From SIG575 sp964474295 (GTDB lineage Bacteria > Bacillota > Clostridia > Oscillospirales > Acutalibacteraceae): a stretch of 64,000 bases of DNA. The DNA is taken from positions 1 to 64,000 of the forward strand of contig CAYYRN010000001.1 of NCBI GenBank assembly GCA_964474295.1. The letters are read 5' to 3'. Positions 21,703-31,094 of this stretch are shown piece after piece. Position numbers and translations under genes: made by a program. Positions within the stretch are counted from its first letter, which is position 1, and every line of letters starts with the position of its first letter. The notes under the pieces were generated by a model. It had not been told where the DNA came from. It was given only the letters and a program-made list of their open reading frames with translations, and did not search any database.

Positions 21703-24105
21703 TCATCTCACAACAATATTCACAAGTCTGCCTTTGACGTAAATTTCTTTTACGATTGTTTTTCCGTCAATGGCTTCTTTGATTTTTTCATCCTGCTTTG
21801 CAAGTGCGATTGCGTCATCATTTGAAATTTCGGCGGGAACATTGAGCTTTGCTCTTACCTTACCGTTAATCTGTGCCACGATTTCAATTGAAGAATCAAC
21901 GCATTTTGCCTCGTCATATGTCGGCCACGGACTTGTTGCAAGCATTTCGCCGCCGAGATTTTCGTTGATTTCTTCCGTAACGTGAGGAGCAAACGGATTA
22001 AGAAGAGATACAAAGGTTTTAAGCTCTTTCTTTGTAACGGCGCCTGCATCGTAAATTTCGTTAAGCAACGTCATAAGTGCCGCAATTGCCGTGTTATATT
22101 TGAGGGTTTCAATATCATTTGAAACCTTTTTGATTGTTTTGTTGAAAGAAACTTCAAGCTTTTCGGAATAGCCGTCTTTATCCACAAGAATATTTTGAAG
22201 ATTCCAAACTCTGTCGATAAATCTCTTGCATCCCTTTACGCTGTCTTCAGACCACGGAGCTGCTTTTTCGTAATCGCCCATAAACAAAACATAAGTTCTA
22301 AGCACATCCGCACCGAAAACGTCAACAACATCGTTCGGGTCGATAACGTTACCCCTCGATTTTGACATTTTAACTCCGTCCGGGCCGAGGATAAGACCTT
22401 GTGCCGTTCTTTTTGCATAAGGCTCGGATGTCGGCACCGCACCGATATCATAAAGGAACTTGTGCCAGAAGCGTGAATAAATAAGGTGTCTTGTAACATG
22501 CTCCATACCGCCGTTGTACCAATCGACCTGTCCCCAATATTTAAGCTTATCCATATCGGCAAAAGACTGCGTGTTGTGCGGGTCTATGTATCTGAGGAAA
22601 TACCAGGATGAGCCTGCCCACTGCGGCATTGTGTCAGTTTCACGCTTTGCATCGCCGCCGCATTTCGGACATTTGCAATTTACAAATGATTCGATTTTGG
22701 CAAGCGGACTTTCTCCGTCCGAACCGGGTTCAAAGTTTTCGACCTTAGGAAGCTTCAGCGGAAGCTCATCATAGGGAACAGCCACCATTCCGCACTTTTC
22801 ACAGTGAACAATCGGGATAGGCTCGCCCCAATAACGCTGGCGATTGAAAGCCCAATCCTTCATTTTGTACTGAACGCCTTTTTCGCCGATTCCCTGCTTT
22901 TCGAGTTCTTCAAGCACCCTTGCGATTGACGATTTTTTATCCGTATATCCGTTGAGATAATCGGAATTTACCATTTCGCCGTCACCTGTATAGGCTTCTT
23001 TTTCAATATCGCCGCCCTTGATAACCTCGATGATATCTATTCCGAATTTCTTTGCAAAATCATAGTCCCTTTGGTCATGTGCGGGAACAGCCATAATTGC
23101 ACCTGTTCCGTAACCCATCATAACATAGTCGGAAATAAAGATGGGGATTTCCTTTCCGTTTACGGGGTTAATGCCGACAAATCCCGAAAGCTTAACACCT
23201 GTTTTATCTTTAACAAGCTGTGTTCTTTCAAACTCGGTTTTCTTTGCACATTCGGCTCTGTAAGCCTCAACTTCCGCAAAGTTTTCGATTTTTGAAGAGT
23301 ATTTGTCAAGCATGGGATGTTCGGGCGCCATAACCATAAACGTCACGCCGAAAAGCGTATCGGGACGTGTTGTGTAAATTTTAAGCGTTTCATCCGTACC
23401 TTTAACTTTGAAATTAACAAACGCACCTGTTGATTTGCCTATCCAATTTTCCTGCTGAAGCTTGATGTTGGGAAGATAGTCCACATCCTTTAAGCCCTCA
23501 AGGAGCTTATCTGCATATTCCGTAATTCTGAGGTACCAAACATCCTTTGACTTCTGCACGATATCGCTGTGGCAAATGTCACATTTACCGCCCTGCGAAT
23601 CCTCGTTGGAAAGAACAACCTTGCAGGAGGGGCAATAGTTTACGAGGGTTTTATCCCTGAAAGCAAGACCGTTTTCAAACATTTTCAGGAAAATCCACTG
23701 CGTCCACTTGTAATAATCCTCTTGAGTTGTGTCGATTACTCTGTTCCAATCGAAAGAAAAACCTACACGTTTAAGCTGGGAGGTGAACTTTGCAATGTTG
23801 TCATCCGTAACCTGACGGGGATGTATACCCGTTTTTATCGCATAGTTTTCCGTGGGAAGTCCGTAAGCGTCAAAGCCTATCGGGAAAAGCACGTTGTAAC
23901 CTTCCATCCTGCGTTTTCTGGAAACTACCTCAAGGCCCGAATAAGCCTTGATGTGTCCGACGTGCATACCTGCACCGCTGGGATAAGGAAATTCCACAAG
24001 GGCATAGAACTTTTTCTTATCGGAATTGTCCTCTGCATGGAAAACACCTGCTTCTTCCCATTTGTCCTGCCACTTTTTTTCGGCGGTTTTAAAATCGTAG
24101 TTCAT
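21703..24105 (-). CDS. leuS: Leucyl-tRNA synthetase
   Basis: 800 residues (ATG at 24105 with AGGAGC ten bases upstream; an in-frame start at 24129 is less supported). It charges tRNA-Leu. The class I HIGH motif lies in PYPSGAGMHVGHIKAYS (about 43-58). The KMSKS motif is GVKMSKSRGN (about 575). The editing (CP1) domain has TTRPDTLFGVTFMVMAPEHP and MAVPAHDQRDYDFA. Zinc-type Cys pairs sit in NYCPSCKVVL and GGKCDICHS. The gene is first in a same-strand run toward 21703, and the following genes on the strand (rsfS onward) lie upstream of it. No T-box could be fitted in the 36-base gap to rsfS. Confidence 0.97.
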   Translation of the reverse strand: MNYDFKTAEKKWQDKWEEAGVFHAEDNSDKKKFYALVEFPYPSGAGMHVGHIKAYSGLEVVSRKRRMEGYNVLFPIGFDAYGLPTENYAIKTGIHPRQVTDDNIAKFTSQLKRVGFSFDWNRVIDTTQEDYYKWTQWIFLKMFENGLAFRDKTLVNYCPSCKVVLSNEDSQGGKCDICHSDIVQKSKDVWYLRITEYADKLLEGLKDVDYLPNIKLQQENWIGKSTGAFVNFKVKGTDETLKIYTTRPDTLFGVTFMVMAPEHPMLDKYSSKIENFAEVEAYRAECAKKTEFERTQLVKDKTGVKLSGFVGINPVNGKEIPIFISDYVMMGYGTGAIMAVPAHDQRDYDFAKKFGIDIIEVIKGGDIEKEAYTGDGEMVNSDYLNGYTDKKSSIARVLEELEKQGIGEKGVQYKMKDWAFNRQRYWGEPIPIVHCEKCGMVAVPYDELPLKLPKVENFEPGSDGESPLAKIESFVNCKCPKCGGDAKRETDTMPQWAGSSWYFLRYIDPHNTQSFADMDKLKYWGQVDWYNGGMEHVTRHLIYSRFWHKFLYDIGAVPTSEPYAKRTAQGLILGPDGVKMSKSRGNVIDPNDVVDVFGADVLRTYVLFMGDYEKAAPWSEDSVKGCKRFIDRVWNLQNILVDKDGYSEKLEVSFNKTIKKVSNDIETLKYNTAIAALMTLLNEIYDAGAVTKKELKTFVSLLNPFAPHVTEEINENLGGEMLATSPWPTYDEAKCVDSSIEIVAQINGKVRAKLNVPAEISNDDAIALAKQDEKIKEAIDGKTIVKEIYVKGRLVNIVVR

Positions 24106-24141
24106 TTTTATTTCAGCTCCTAAAATCAAGTTTTTATACTG

Positions 24142-24492
24142 TTATGAAAGAATATCCTCGGCGGTACTGATTTTCGCATCCTGCCAAAGTCTTTCTATAT
24201 TATAATATTCTCTGCTCTGTCTGTCAAAAATGTGAACAACAACCGTTCCGTAATCAAGAAGAATCCAGCCCGTTGCTCTGCCTTCAATATGCTCCGGCTC
24301 CGCACCGAGTTTTGAAAGCGACTCCTCCACTTCACCGGAAAGCGCCTTGACGTGTGTGCTTGATGTACCGGTTGCCACGATAAAGCTGTCGGCAACAATT
24401 GTAAGCTCGGCAGTTTCGATAATTTTAATATCCTCCGCTTTTTTCTCGTCAAGTGCCTTTACAATATTTTTTATCAGTTCTTCGTACTTCAT
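24142..24492 (-). CDS. rsfS: Ribosome silencing factor RsfS
   Basis: 116 residues. It binds ribosomal protein uL14 and blocks joining of the subunits when nutrients are low. Typical motifs are KKAEDIKIIE, ADSFIVATGTSSTHVKALSGEVEE, GAEPEHIEGRATGWILLDYG and VVVHIFDRQSREYYNIERLW. It overlaps the upstream yqeK stop by four bases (ATGA), so the two are translationally coupled. This is the standard nadD-yqeK-rsfS order of Firmicutes. Confidence 0.96.
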   Translation of the reverse strand: MKYEELIKNIVKALDEKKAEDIKIIETAELTIVADSFIVATGTSSTHVKALSGEVEESLSKLGAEPEHIEGRATGWILLDYGTVVVHIFDRQSREYYNIERLWQDAKISTAEDILS

Positions 24493-25073
24493 ATCAATAC
24501 CTCCTGAATTATTATCTCATTATATGCGTTTACGCTGTCGGGATGAAGAACCTGTCTTCTTTTCGTTATTTCTGAAATGCAAAATTCAAGTCCTGCCATC
24601 ATTGCCTTTTCAAGGCTCTGCTCTGCCAAACGTCTTACCTCATCCACACCCGGATAGTTACGGTCTGCGGAAATAAAATCGGCAACATAAATTACCTTTT
24701 CAAGCACGGTCATATCCGCTTTTGCGGTTGTGTGATATCTTACGGCATCTATAAGCTCACCGTCACATATTTTAAGCTCGGTTTTCATAAAAGCCGCACC
24801 GGCAATTGCGTGCCAAAGCTTTTTATTGGCTTTTTCGCACAAGGTAAGCTCCCAACCCGCTTTTGTTATAACATTCAACTGCTCAAAATCGCTTGAGTTT
24901 TTCATTACGTCGTGAAGCAGTCCCGCCGTATAAGCTTTTTTCTCATCACATCCGTATTTTTCCGCAAGCTTTTTTGCACTTTCCGCTACGTTGAGCGAAT
25001 GTTCAAAGCGATCGGGATTCAGTTTTTTTCTTATCAGCGTTATAAATTCTTCGTTTCTTTCGGTATCACACAT
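24489..25073 (-). CDS. yqeK: HD-domain Ap4A hydrolase YqeK
   Basis: 194 residues from the ATG at 25073 with AAAGGG seven bases upstream; ATG at 25076 is an alternative, and the longer in-frame ORF would run deep into nadD. It hydrolyses diadenosine tetraphosphate symmetrically. The metal-binding HD motifs are RFEHSLNVAESAKKLAEKYG (first His), LLHDVMKN (HD), HAIAGA and AVRYHTTAKADM. The gene overlaps the end of nadD by eight bases and the start of rsfS by four. Confidence 0.93.
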   Translation of the reverse strand: MCDTERNEEFITLIRKKLNPDRFEHSLNVAESAKKLAEKYGCDEKKAYTAGLLHDVMKNSSDFEQLNVITKAGWELTLCEKANKKLWHAIAGAAFMKTELKICDGELIDAVRYHTTAKADMTVLEKVIYVADFISADRNYPGVDEVRRLAEQSLEKAMMAGLEFCISEITKRRQVLHPDSVNAYNEIIIQEVLI

Positions 25074-25644
25074 CATATAACCCTTTTTCTTTAATATATA
25101 ATTCAATTTCCTGCGGAACAAGCGACGAAATATCCTCGCCTTTTTTTATTTTTTCCCTTATTTCGCTTGAGCTTACCACCGTTTTCGGGAAATCACAAAA
25201 AATCACTTTTTTAAAAAATTCGGCATCCGCATCACGACAGGTTTCCTCGTTATTTCTGTCTGCGGCACAAAGAGTACACATAGCAAGAATGTCTTCCCAC
25301 CTGTACCACCTTTTAAAGCTCAGCAGCATATCCGAGCCTACAAGGAAATAAAAAGTGTCGTCTTTGTAAATTTCTTTGAGCGTTTCAAGGGTGTTTACCG
25401 TGTAGCTCTTGCCGCCCCTTGAAATTTCGGTATCACTGACCTCTGCCAAGCCTTTGAAAGCCAGACTGCACATTTGCAACCTGTCCTCCCCCGAAGCCAA
25501 CTGTTCCGCTTGCTTGTGCGGAGGAGTTGCTGTGGGGATGATAAGAACCTTATCGAGTGTAAGCTCACGTTTGAAATTTTTTACAAGATTTATGTGTCCG
25601 TTGTGTACGGGATTAAAAGTTCCGCCGAAAATACCTATTTTCAT
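25066..25644 (-). CDS. nadD: Nicotinate-nucleotide adenylyltransferase
   Basis: 192 residues. It joins nicotinate mononucleotide and ATP to form deamido-NAD. The nucleotidyltransferase motif is GIFGGTFNPVHNGHINLV (residues 3-20). The family motifs IPTATPPHKQ, FLVGSDMLLSFKRWYRWEDI and the ISSSEIRE-like VVSSSEIREKI (the second substrate motif) follow. It overlaps yhbY upstream by four bases and yqeK downstream by eight, so this is one translationally coupled block. Confidence 0.96.
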   Translation of the reverse strand: MKIGIFGGTFNPVHNGHINLVKNFKRELTLDKVLIIPTATPPHKQAEQLASGEDRLQMCSLAFKGLAEVSDTEISRGGKSYTVNTLETLKEIYKDDTFYFLVGSDMLLSFKRWYRWEDILAMCTLCAADRNNEETCRDADAEFFKKVIFCDFPKTVVSSSEIREKIKKGEDISSLVPQEIELYIKEKGLYDV

Positions 25645-25979
25645 TTTCTTTTTCCTTTTATGTCGGAAAGTCTTTTTGCGGTTGATTTTTTCTTTTTATC
25701 ATCCTTGTGAAGTTCGGGATTATATTTGTAAAAAATCATACATCCGCCAATAACCTGAACCACTTCCGAACCTGTTTTTTCCGCAATTTCGTCCGCCGCT
25801 TCACGGGGAGATACGGGAGAGGATTCGAGAAGAACCTTCAATTTTATAAGCTCCCTCTTTTTCAGTGCGGCTTTAGTCTGCTCGATAAACGCATCGTTAA
25901 TTCCGCCCTTTCCTATCTGATAAAGAACTTCGATAGAATTTGCCTGTCCTCTTAAATTTGCTCTTTCTTTACTTGTCAT
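25641..25979 (-). CDS. yhbY: YhbY-family RNA-binding protein (CRM domain)
   Basis: 112 residues. The CRM/KH-like domain begins MTSKERANLRGQANSIEVLYQIGKGG. The middle LIKLKVLLESSP and C-terminal VVQVIGGCMIFYKYN match the YhbY group, which associates with the large ribosomal subunit precursor. The tail (about 95-112) is Lys-rich and probably contacts RNA. It overlaps rdgB by 11 bases at its start and nadD by four at its end. Confidence 0.93.
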   Translation of the reverse strand: MTSKERANLRGQANSIEVLYQIGKGGINDAFIEQTKAALKKRELIKLKVLLESSPVSPREAADEIAEKTGSEVVQVIGGCMIFYKYNPELHKDDKKKKSTAKRLSDIKGKRK

Positions 25980-26568
25980 ATAATTTCTCCGTTTTCAATT
26001 TTTCTTTAAATGCTCTCAGGGCGTTTCCTCTGTGGCTGATTTCATCCTTTTGTTCGGCAGTCAGCTCCCCGAAGCATCCGTTTTCGGTTATAAACAGCGG
26101 GTCATATCCGAAGCCGCCGTTTCCGTGCTTTTCAAAGCCTATATATCCAAAGCATTTCCCCTCTGCCGTGATTTCTCTGCCGTCGGGGAAACAGCAACAA
26201 ATGCTGCAAATAAAATGTGCCGTTCTTTTTTCTTTTTCAACACCTTTAAGCTCATTTAACAATTTAGCATTGTTTTCTTCATCATTACCGTGTTCACCCG
26301 AATACCTTGCCGAATAAATACCCGGCGCTCCGTTTAAGAAATCAACGCAAAGTCCCGAATCATCGGCAATACACGGCAAAGCACTCTCCTTACATCCCGA
26401 AAGTGCTTTTATTTTTGCGTTTTCGGCAAACGTTAATCCCGTTTCTTCGACCTCCGAAAGCGTAATGCCCAAATCCTCCGCGGTTTTAACACTTATTCCG
26501 AGAGGCTCCAAAACACGCTGCATTTCCGCTTGCTTTTTTCTGTTGTGGGTTGCAATCAAAAAATCCAT
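25969..26568 (-). CDS. rdgB: XTP/dITP diphosphatase
   Basis: 199 residues. It removes the non-canonical triphosphates dITP, XTP and ITP from the pool. It starts DFLIATHNRKKQAEM (the IATxNxxK type substrate motif). Family motifs are GLTFAENAKIKAL, ADDSGLCVDFLNGAPGIYSARYSGE with the metal Asp, and GFGYDPLFI and ELTAEQKDEISHRGNAL. Length is normal. It sits between ftsY (three-base gap upstream) and yhbY. Confidence 0.96.
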   Translation of the reverse strand: MDFLIATHNRKKQAEMQRVLEPLGISVKTAEDLGITLSEVEETGLTFAENAKIKALSGCKESALPCIADDSGLCVDFLNGAPGIYSARYSGEHGNDEENNAKLLNELKGVEKEKRTAHFICSICCCFPDGREITAEGKCFGYIGFEKHGNGGFGYDPLFITENGCFGELTAEQKDEISHRGNALRAFKEKLKTEKLYDK

Positions 26569-26571
26569 TTA

Positions 26572-27513
26572 TCAATCTTCGCCTTCCTCTTCTTCGTGTT
26601 TAACTTCCGCATCAAAAAGGCCCTCGGCAAAAGCTTGAGGATTAAACGGCTGTAAATCGTCTATCTGCTCACCGACACCGACGAACTTAACGGGAACACG
26701 CAAATCGTTTTTTATCGCAAGCACAACGCCGCCCCTTGCCGTGCCGTCAAGCTTCGTTAAAACTATGCCCGTGATTTCGGCAACATTTTTAAATTCTCTT
26801 GCCTGATTTACGGCATTCTGTCCCGTTGTTGCGTCAAGCACAAGCAAGCTTTCACGGTCGGAATACGGCAGTTCTTTATCGATTACCCTGTAAATTTTCG
26901 CAAGCTCATCCATAAGATTTTTCTTGTTATGAAGTCTGCCGGCAGTGTCGCAGATAATGATGTCGGCATTTCTCGAAATGCCTGCCTGAATCGTATCGTA
27001 CACCACCGCTGCGGGGTCGGCACCCTCTTTATGCTTTACAATATCCACACCGGCACGCTCCGCCCAAACTTCAAGCTGTTCGATTGCGGCAGCTCTGAAA
27101 GTATCGGCAGCACCGAGAATAACCTTTTTACCCTGTGCCTTATACATAGCCGCCATTTTGCCGATTGTTGTTGTTTTTCCCACACCGTTTACACCGATTA
27201 CAAGAATAACGGAGGGCATTGTAATAAGGCTCATTTCCTCCTCGCCCTGAAGCATTTCGGAAACGATTTCTTTTATCTGTTCCTTAACTTTAGCCGGAGT
27301 GCCTATGTTTTTCTGTTTAACTCTTTCTTTTAATCTTTCGACAATTTCGCTTGCGGTTGTAACACCGACATCGCCCATTACAAGAATTTCTTCAAGATCC
27401 TCGTATAATTCATCATCAATATCCTTGTAGCTGTGGAGCATATTGTCGATTGCTCCCGCCATACTGTCCCTTGTCTTTTTAAGTCCCATACTGAACTTTT
27501 TGAAAATACCCAT
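26572..27513 (-). CDS. ftsY: Signal recognition particle receptor FtsY
   Basis: 313 residues: the N-G GTPase core without the acidic A domain of the E. coli protein. The SRP-type GTPase motifs are GVNGVGKTTTIGKMA (P-loop, about 106), DTFRAAAIEQL, IICDTAGR, LVLDATTGQNA and ITGIVLTKLDGTARGGVVLAI, with GVGEQIDDLQPFNP near the end. The C-terminal tail is acidic (about residues 303-313). It docks the signal recognition particle at the membrane. An 89-base gap separates it from the PBP2 gene upstream; a small GC hairpin there lacks a T tract. Confidence 0.97.
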   Translation of the reverse strand: MGIFKKFSMGLKKTRDSMAGAIDNMLHSYKDIDDELYEDLEEILVMGDVGVTTASEIVERLKERVKQKNIGTPAKVKEQIKEIVSEMLQGEEEMSLITMPSVILVIGVNGVGKTTTIGKMAAMYKAQGKKVILGAADTFRAAAIEQLEVWAERAGVDIVKHKEGADPAAVVYDTIQAGISRNADIIICDTAGRLHNKKNLMDELAKIYRVIDKELPYSDRESLLVLDATTGQNAVNQAREFKNVAEITGIVLTKLDGTARGGVVLAIKNDLRVPVKFVGVGEQIDDLQPFNPQAFAEGLFDAEVKHEEEEGED

Positions 27514-27602
27514 CGAAATTCCTTTACCTTTCCGGCTGCAAAGTGCTTAAATCAACATTTTCCTTGCCGCAGCCTAAGTGCAAGGTGTGTCTTCAAAAAC
27601 AA

Positions 27603-29657
27603 TTAATGTACCAAATCTCCGCTCGGCTGTGTGCTTTGAACACTTCCGGGTTCATCTTCGGAAGAATTTTTGTCCTGACTGAAATAATAAGAATAAATAT
27701 CTCTCGCAACGGGTGCAACCGCAGCACCGGAGGATGCACCCTCGATTGCAACACAAATCGCAATTTCAGGCTCATCATAAGGAGCATAAGTTATAAGGAA
27801 ACCGTTGTTGCAAATTTTCTTCTCGCCGTTTACCACTTTTTCGACCTGAGAAGTACCCGTTTTTGCCGCCGCTTTAACAGGCAGTGAGCTGAAGGCATAT
27901 TGGCAAAAACCGACAGTGCCGACTTTGAGCATACCTTCCCTTACATATTCGAGCGTTTTTTTCGAAACACCCGTCTCACAGGCAACCTCCGCCTCATTTT
28001 CAAAAACGGTTGTTGAATAATCATAAGATTTTACCGATTTAATTAAAGTACACTTATATCTTGTTCCGCCGTTTGCGATTGTGGCACAATAATTTGCAAG
28101 CTGAATAGGTGTTGCCTGGTCGCCGGCATTTCCGATTGCCGACTGCAATGTAAAGCCGGGATACCATTCCTGCCCCAATGTTTGACGGTAAGAGGGGCTG
28201 TCCAAAGTGCCTGTCGCTTCCTCTATTTCAATGCCTGTTTTTTGTGCAAAGCCGAACGTTTTTCTGTATTCGTTCATAGTTGAAATGCCGAGCTTTTCAC
28301 CTAAGTTGTAGAAAAATATATTACAGGAATGGTAAATCGCAGTCACTACATTTGTAAAACCGTGAGCATCGGTACAGCCGAGAGTTATGTCACGGTAAGT
28401 ATATGTGCTGTTGCAATAAGTGCCGTCATCGCCCGTTATTGTTCCTTCCTCAAGCCCCGCAATCGCAACTACGGGCTTCATTGTCGAACCGGGTGTGTAT
28501 GTGCTTAAAAAAGCTCTGTTCCACAAAGGTGCAGACGTATCCTTGGCAAGCTTTTCGTAATCTTCGCTGTACTGCTCAACATCATAGCTCGGATATGTTG
28601 CCGCCGCCAAAACCTCGCCTGTATCAACCTTTATAACAACCGCAGAACCTGCCGCAGGGAACGGATTATCCTCTATTGATTCCGCACAGTCTTGAACGGC
28701 TTTTTGTGTGACCTTTTGCAAATTGTAATCAAGCGTGAGCATAATGTTGTTGCCCTGCTCCGGCGACACGGTATATTCGGCTCGCGTTTCGCCCGAAGCA
28801 TCGCTGTAATATGTTTTTACACCGTTTTTACCTTTCAGATAGCTTTCCATTGCAAGCTCGATACCGTTTTTTCCGATAATGTCGGTCATACTGTAAGAGT
28901 CGCTTTTCTTTTCATATTCCTCCGCACTGATTACACCTGTCATTCCTATTATGTGCGGTGCGACCGTACCGTCCGTATATTCACGGTATGTTGCGATTTC
29001 GGTATCGACACCCGGCAGGGATGCGCTGTTTTCTTTTATAATGGAAACAAGCTTATCCGAAACATCATCTGCGAAGGTATACGGATTTGATGAATTAAAG
29101 CTTTTTTGAAGCATCTCATAGCACACGGAGGCGATTTTACACGCGTCGCTTTTGGAATATTCCTGCAAACTGTACCGTTCAATCAACGCATCAAGACAGT
29201 TTTCGGCAGTGGCGTAGCTGTTCAAATTAAGCCTTTCACGGCTTTTCATTTCGTTTATTTCATCCTCGCAGTCTTCTTTGAAAACCGCTTTTCCGTTTTT
29301 GCCGATTTCAAGCGGAAGGTTGTCAATCCATTCTTCTCCCGCTTTTTCAAAATAATTTATAAGTTTCAGAATTATTCTGTTTCTTTCTTTCTGATTTTCA
29401 TATTCGGGAAAGCCGTTTGAAGCATCGAAAATCACGGCATTTCCCTGTCTGTTTGTCACAAAAGGGTAGCCGTTTCTGTCAAGTATTTCACCTCTTGTTG
29501 CCTTAACGACAACCGAACGTGAGGAAACAGTCTTGCCCGCATCCTTATAATCCTCCGCATGGACAAGCTGAAAATAACCGAGTCGGCATACGAATGCCAA
29601 AAACACCATCGAAATAATTCCGATTATGACATAATCTCTTTTGCTGAATTTTCGCAT
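27603..29657 (-). CDS. mrdA: Penicillin-binding protein 2 (transpeptidase, elongation)
   Basis: 684 residues from the ATG at 29657 with GGAGGT seven bases upstream; the in-frame GTG at 29666 overlaps that site. One N-terminal membrane segment (about 9-28) is followed by a PBP-dimerisation domain starting TRGEILDRNGYP. The transpeptidase domain has the active Ser in STYTPGSTMKPVVAIAGLE (STMK), SCN in YHSCNIFFY and KTG in AAKTGTSQVEK. The C-terminal linker is acidic and Ser-rich. Position after mreB-mreC-mreD supports the rod-elongation PBP2 role rather than the division or spore PBP. Confidence 0.93.
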   Translation of the reverse strand: MRKFSKRDYVIIGIISMVFLAFVCRLGYFQLVHAEDYKDAGKTVSSRSVVVKATRGEILDRNGYPFVTNRQGNAVIFDASNGFPEYENQKERNRIILKLINYFEKAGEEWIDNLPLEIGKNGKAVFKEDCEDEINEMKSRERLNLNSYATAENCLDALIERYSLQEYSKSDACKIASVCYEMLQKSFNSSNPYTFADDVSDKLVSIIKENSASLPGVDTEIATYREYTDGTVAPHIIGMTGVISAEEYEKKSDSYSMTDIIGKNGIELAMESYLKGKNGVKTYYSDASGETRAEYTVSPEQGNNIMLTLDYNLQKVTQKAVQDCAESIEDNPFPAAGSAVVIKVDTGEVLAAATYPSYDVEQYSEDYEKLAKDTSAPLWNRAFLSTYTPGSTMKPVVAIAGLEEGTITGDDGTYCNSTYTYRDITLGCTDAHGFTNVVTAIYHSCNIFFYNLGEKLGISTMNEYRKTFGFAQKTGIEIEEATGTLDSPSYRQTLGQEWYPGFTLQSAIGNAGDQATPIQLANYCATIANGGTRYKCTLIKSVKSYDYSTTVFENEAEVACETGVSKKTLEYVREGMLKVGTVGFCQYAFSSLPVKAAAKTGTSQVEKVVNGEKKICNNGFLITYAPYDEPEIAICVAIEGASSGAAVAPVARDIYSYYFSQDKNSSEDEPGSVQSTQPSGDLVH

Positions 29658-29688
29658 CCGTAACACCTCCGTAAAAATTTTTTACCGA

Positions 29689-30201
29689 TTACACTCGAAA
29701 AGCCTTTTCGATAGGCCTTATAATAAGATAGACCGCAATGCCCAAAATTACCGTATAAAAACAGGACAGAAAATAAAATCTCCAATAAGCTCCTCCGGCA
29801 CCCTCCGAAGACGATGCCAAAACAAATATAAGCCAATACACGGTATTGTGAACAAAGGTCACGGCAAAGCTCAGTATCATCGAGGAAAAAAGCGTGTTTC
29901 TTACCCTTTGCCTGATAAGCATTGAAATAAAGAAAGCCGAAACGCAAAGGATAACAGAGTGAAAATGCTGCCCCTCAACACTCACGGCATCCCACAAAAG
30001 TCCCGCGACCAAACCGAAAACCATACTGACAATTTCATTTTCAAACATCGCAACGGACACAACAACGGGAATGAGGAGCATTGCCTCCGCAGAAAACATA
30101 TGCGGCAAAATGCCCGGAGTGTTTTGAAGAATTGCGGCGATAACAATGATAAAAGTTATAACGGTACGTTTAATATAAATCGGTAAATTTTCTTTTATCA
30201 T
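29689..30201 (-). CDS. mreD: Rod shape-determining protein MreD
   Basis: 170 residues with about five membrane helices. The central GLVAGLLWDAVSVEGQHFHSVILCV matches the conserved GLxxGLxxD region of MreD. It links MreC, MreB and the PBP2-RodA synthase in cell elongation. It sits between mreC (16-base gap) and the PBP2 gene (31 bases). Confidence 0.9.
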   Translation of the reverse strand: MIKENLPIYIKRTVITFIIVIAAILQNTPGILPHMFSAEAMLLIPVVVSVAMFENEIVSMVFGLVAGLLWDAVSVEGQHFHSVILCVSAFFISMLIRQRVRNTLFSSMILSFAVTFVHNTVYWLIFVLASSSEGAGGAYWRFYFLSCFYTVILGIAVYLIIRPIEKAFRV

Positions 30202-30217
30202 CGCTTTTCACCTGCCC

Positions 30218-31072
30218 TTAATCTGTTGTCGTAACACCTTGTCCGTCAAAGCTTTTTATAACAAAAATATCCTGCAAATCCGTAATTTCAACACCCGGCT
30301 TTATTACGGCATAAACCGAAACCGTGTGCGAATCGTTCAACACTTCTTCGACAGTGCCGATAATTAAATCTTTCGGATAAATTCCGCCGATTCCCGATGT
30401 GCAAATAACCGAGCCGCTTGTTATCGAGGTCGATTTTTTAAGTCCGGGAAGCATACATTTTCCTTCCGCGGAGAGATTGTTGTCTGTTGTAGCATAACCG
30501 TATTCACGGCTTTGAACATCGTATGCACCGACATTCACTTCCGGGTCGAGAACGGTTTTTACAACGGCTGTGTTCGGCTTCACGCTCGTAACCACACCCA
30601 CAAGGTACTTTCCGTAAATTACGGGGTCATTTACCTCTATGCCGTCGGACGAACCCTTTGCGATAACGAAGGAATAATACATATCCGCAGAATCCCTTGC
30701 GATAATCGAAGCCGATTCAAATTCATAATCTGGATTTTCTTCCTTTACATCAAGAAAATCTTCATAAACCGCAAGCTTCTGTTTTGCCTGCTCGTATTCC
30801 ACAAGCTGAAGCTGATACTTTTCGACTTCAGCCTCAAGCTCTTTTATCCTTTCGGCATAAGAAGCGGATGAGCGAAATTTAACCGTAAAATTCTTTGTCT
30901 TTTCAACCGCATATGATGACAGACGTTCTATCGGTGAAAACACGGTGCTGACAACAGATGACACGGGTGACGTGCCGCTGTCGGAAATTGCGGCAAAAAG
31001 CGTACCGAGAAAAAGAGCAGCCACAACACAGGCAAGAATTTTAAATTTTTTGCTTCTGAAAAATTCTCCCAT
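30218..31072 (-). CDS. mreC: Rod shape-determining protein MreC
   Basis: 284 residues from the ATG at 31072; a TTG at 31078 is a close alternative with AAAGGA five bases upstream. An N-terminal membrane helix (about 10-28) precedes a coiled coil with AERIKELEAEVEKYQLQL (about 75-100). The beta-barrel core (YGKYLVGVVTSVKPNTAVVKTVLDP, GYATTDNNLSAEGKCMLPG, CTSGIGGIYPKDLIIGTVEEV) is the MreC hallmark. It forms an extracytoplasmic filament or scaffold with PBP2. The order mreB-mreC-mreD is standard. Confidence 0.95.
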   Translation of the reverse strand: MGEFFRSKKFKILACVVAALFLGTLFAAISDSGTSPVSSVVSTVFSPIERLSSYAVEKTKNFTVKFRSSASYAERIKELEAEVEKYQLQLVEYEQAKQKLAVYEDFLDVKEENPDYEFESASIIARDSADMYYSFVIAKGSSDGIEVNDPVIYGKYLVGVVTSVKPNTAVVKTVLDPEVNVGAYDVQSREYGYATTDNNLSAEGKCMLPGLKKSTSITSGSVICTSGIGGIYPKDLIIGTVEEVLNDSHTVSVYAVIKPGVEITDLQDIFVIKSFDGQGVTTTD

Positions 31073-31094
31073 TGTCAAAAATTCCTTTCGGATT

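Noticed and set aside
27514..27602. Small stable RNA (SRP RNA-like) in the ftsY-PBP2 gap
   Set aside because: The CCTTGC/GCAAGG hairpin is short, has no T tract and does not carry the GGAAGG-type signature of SRP RNA.
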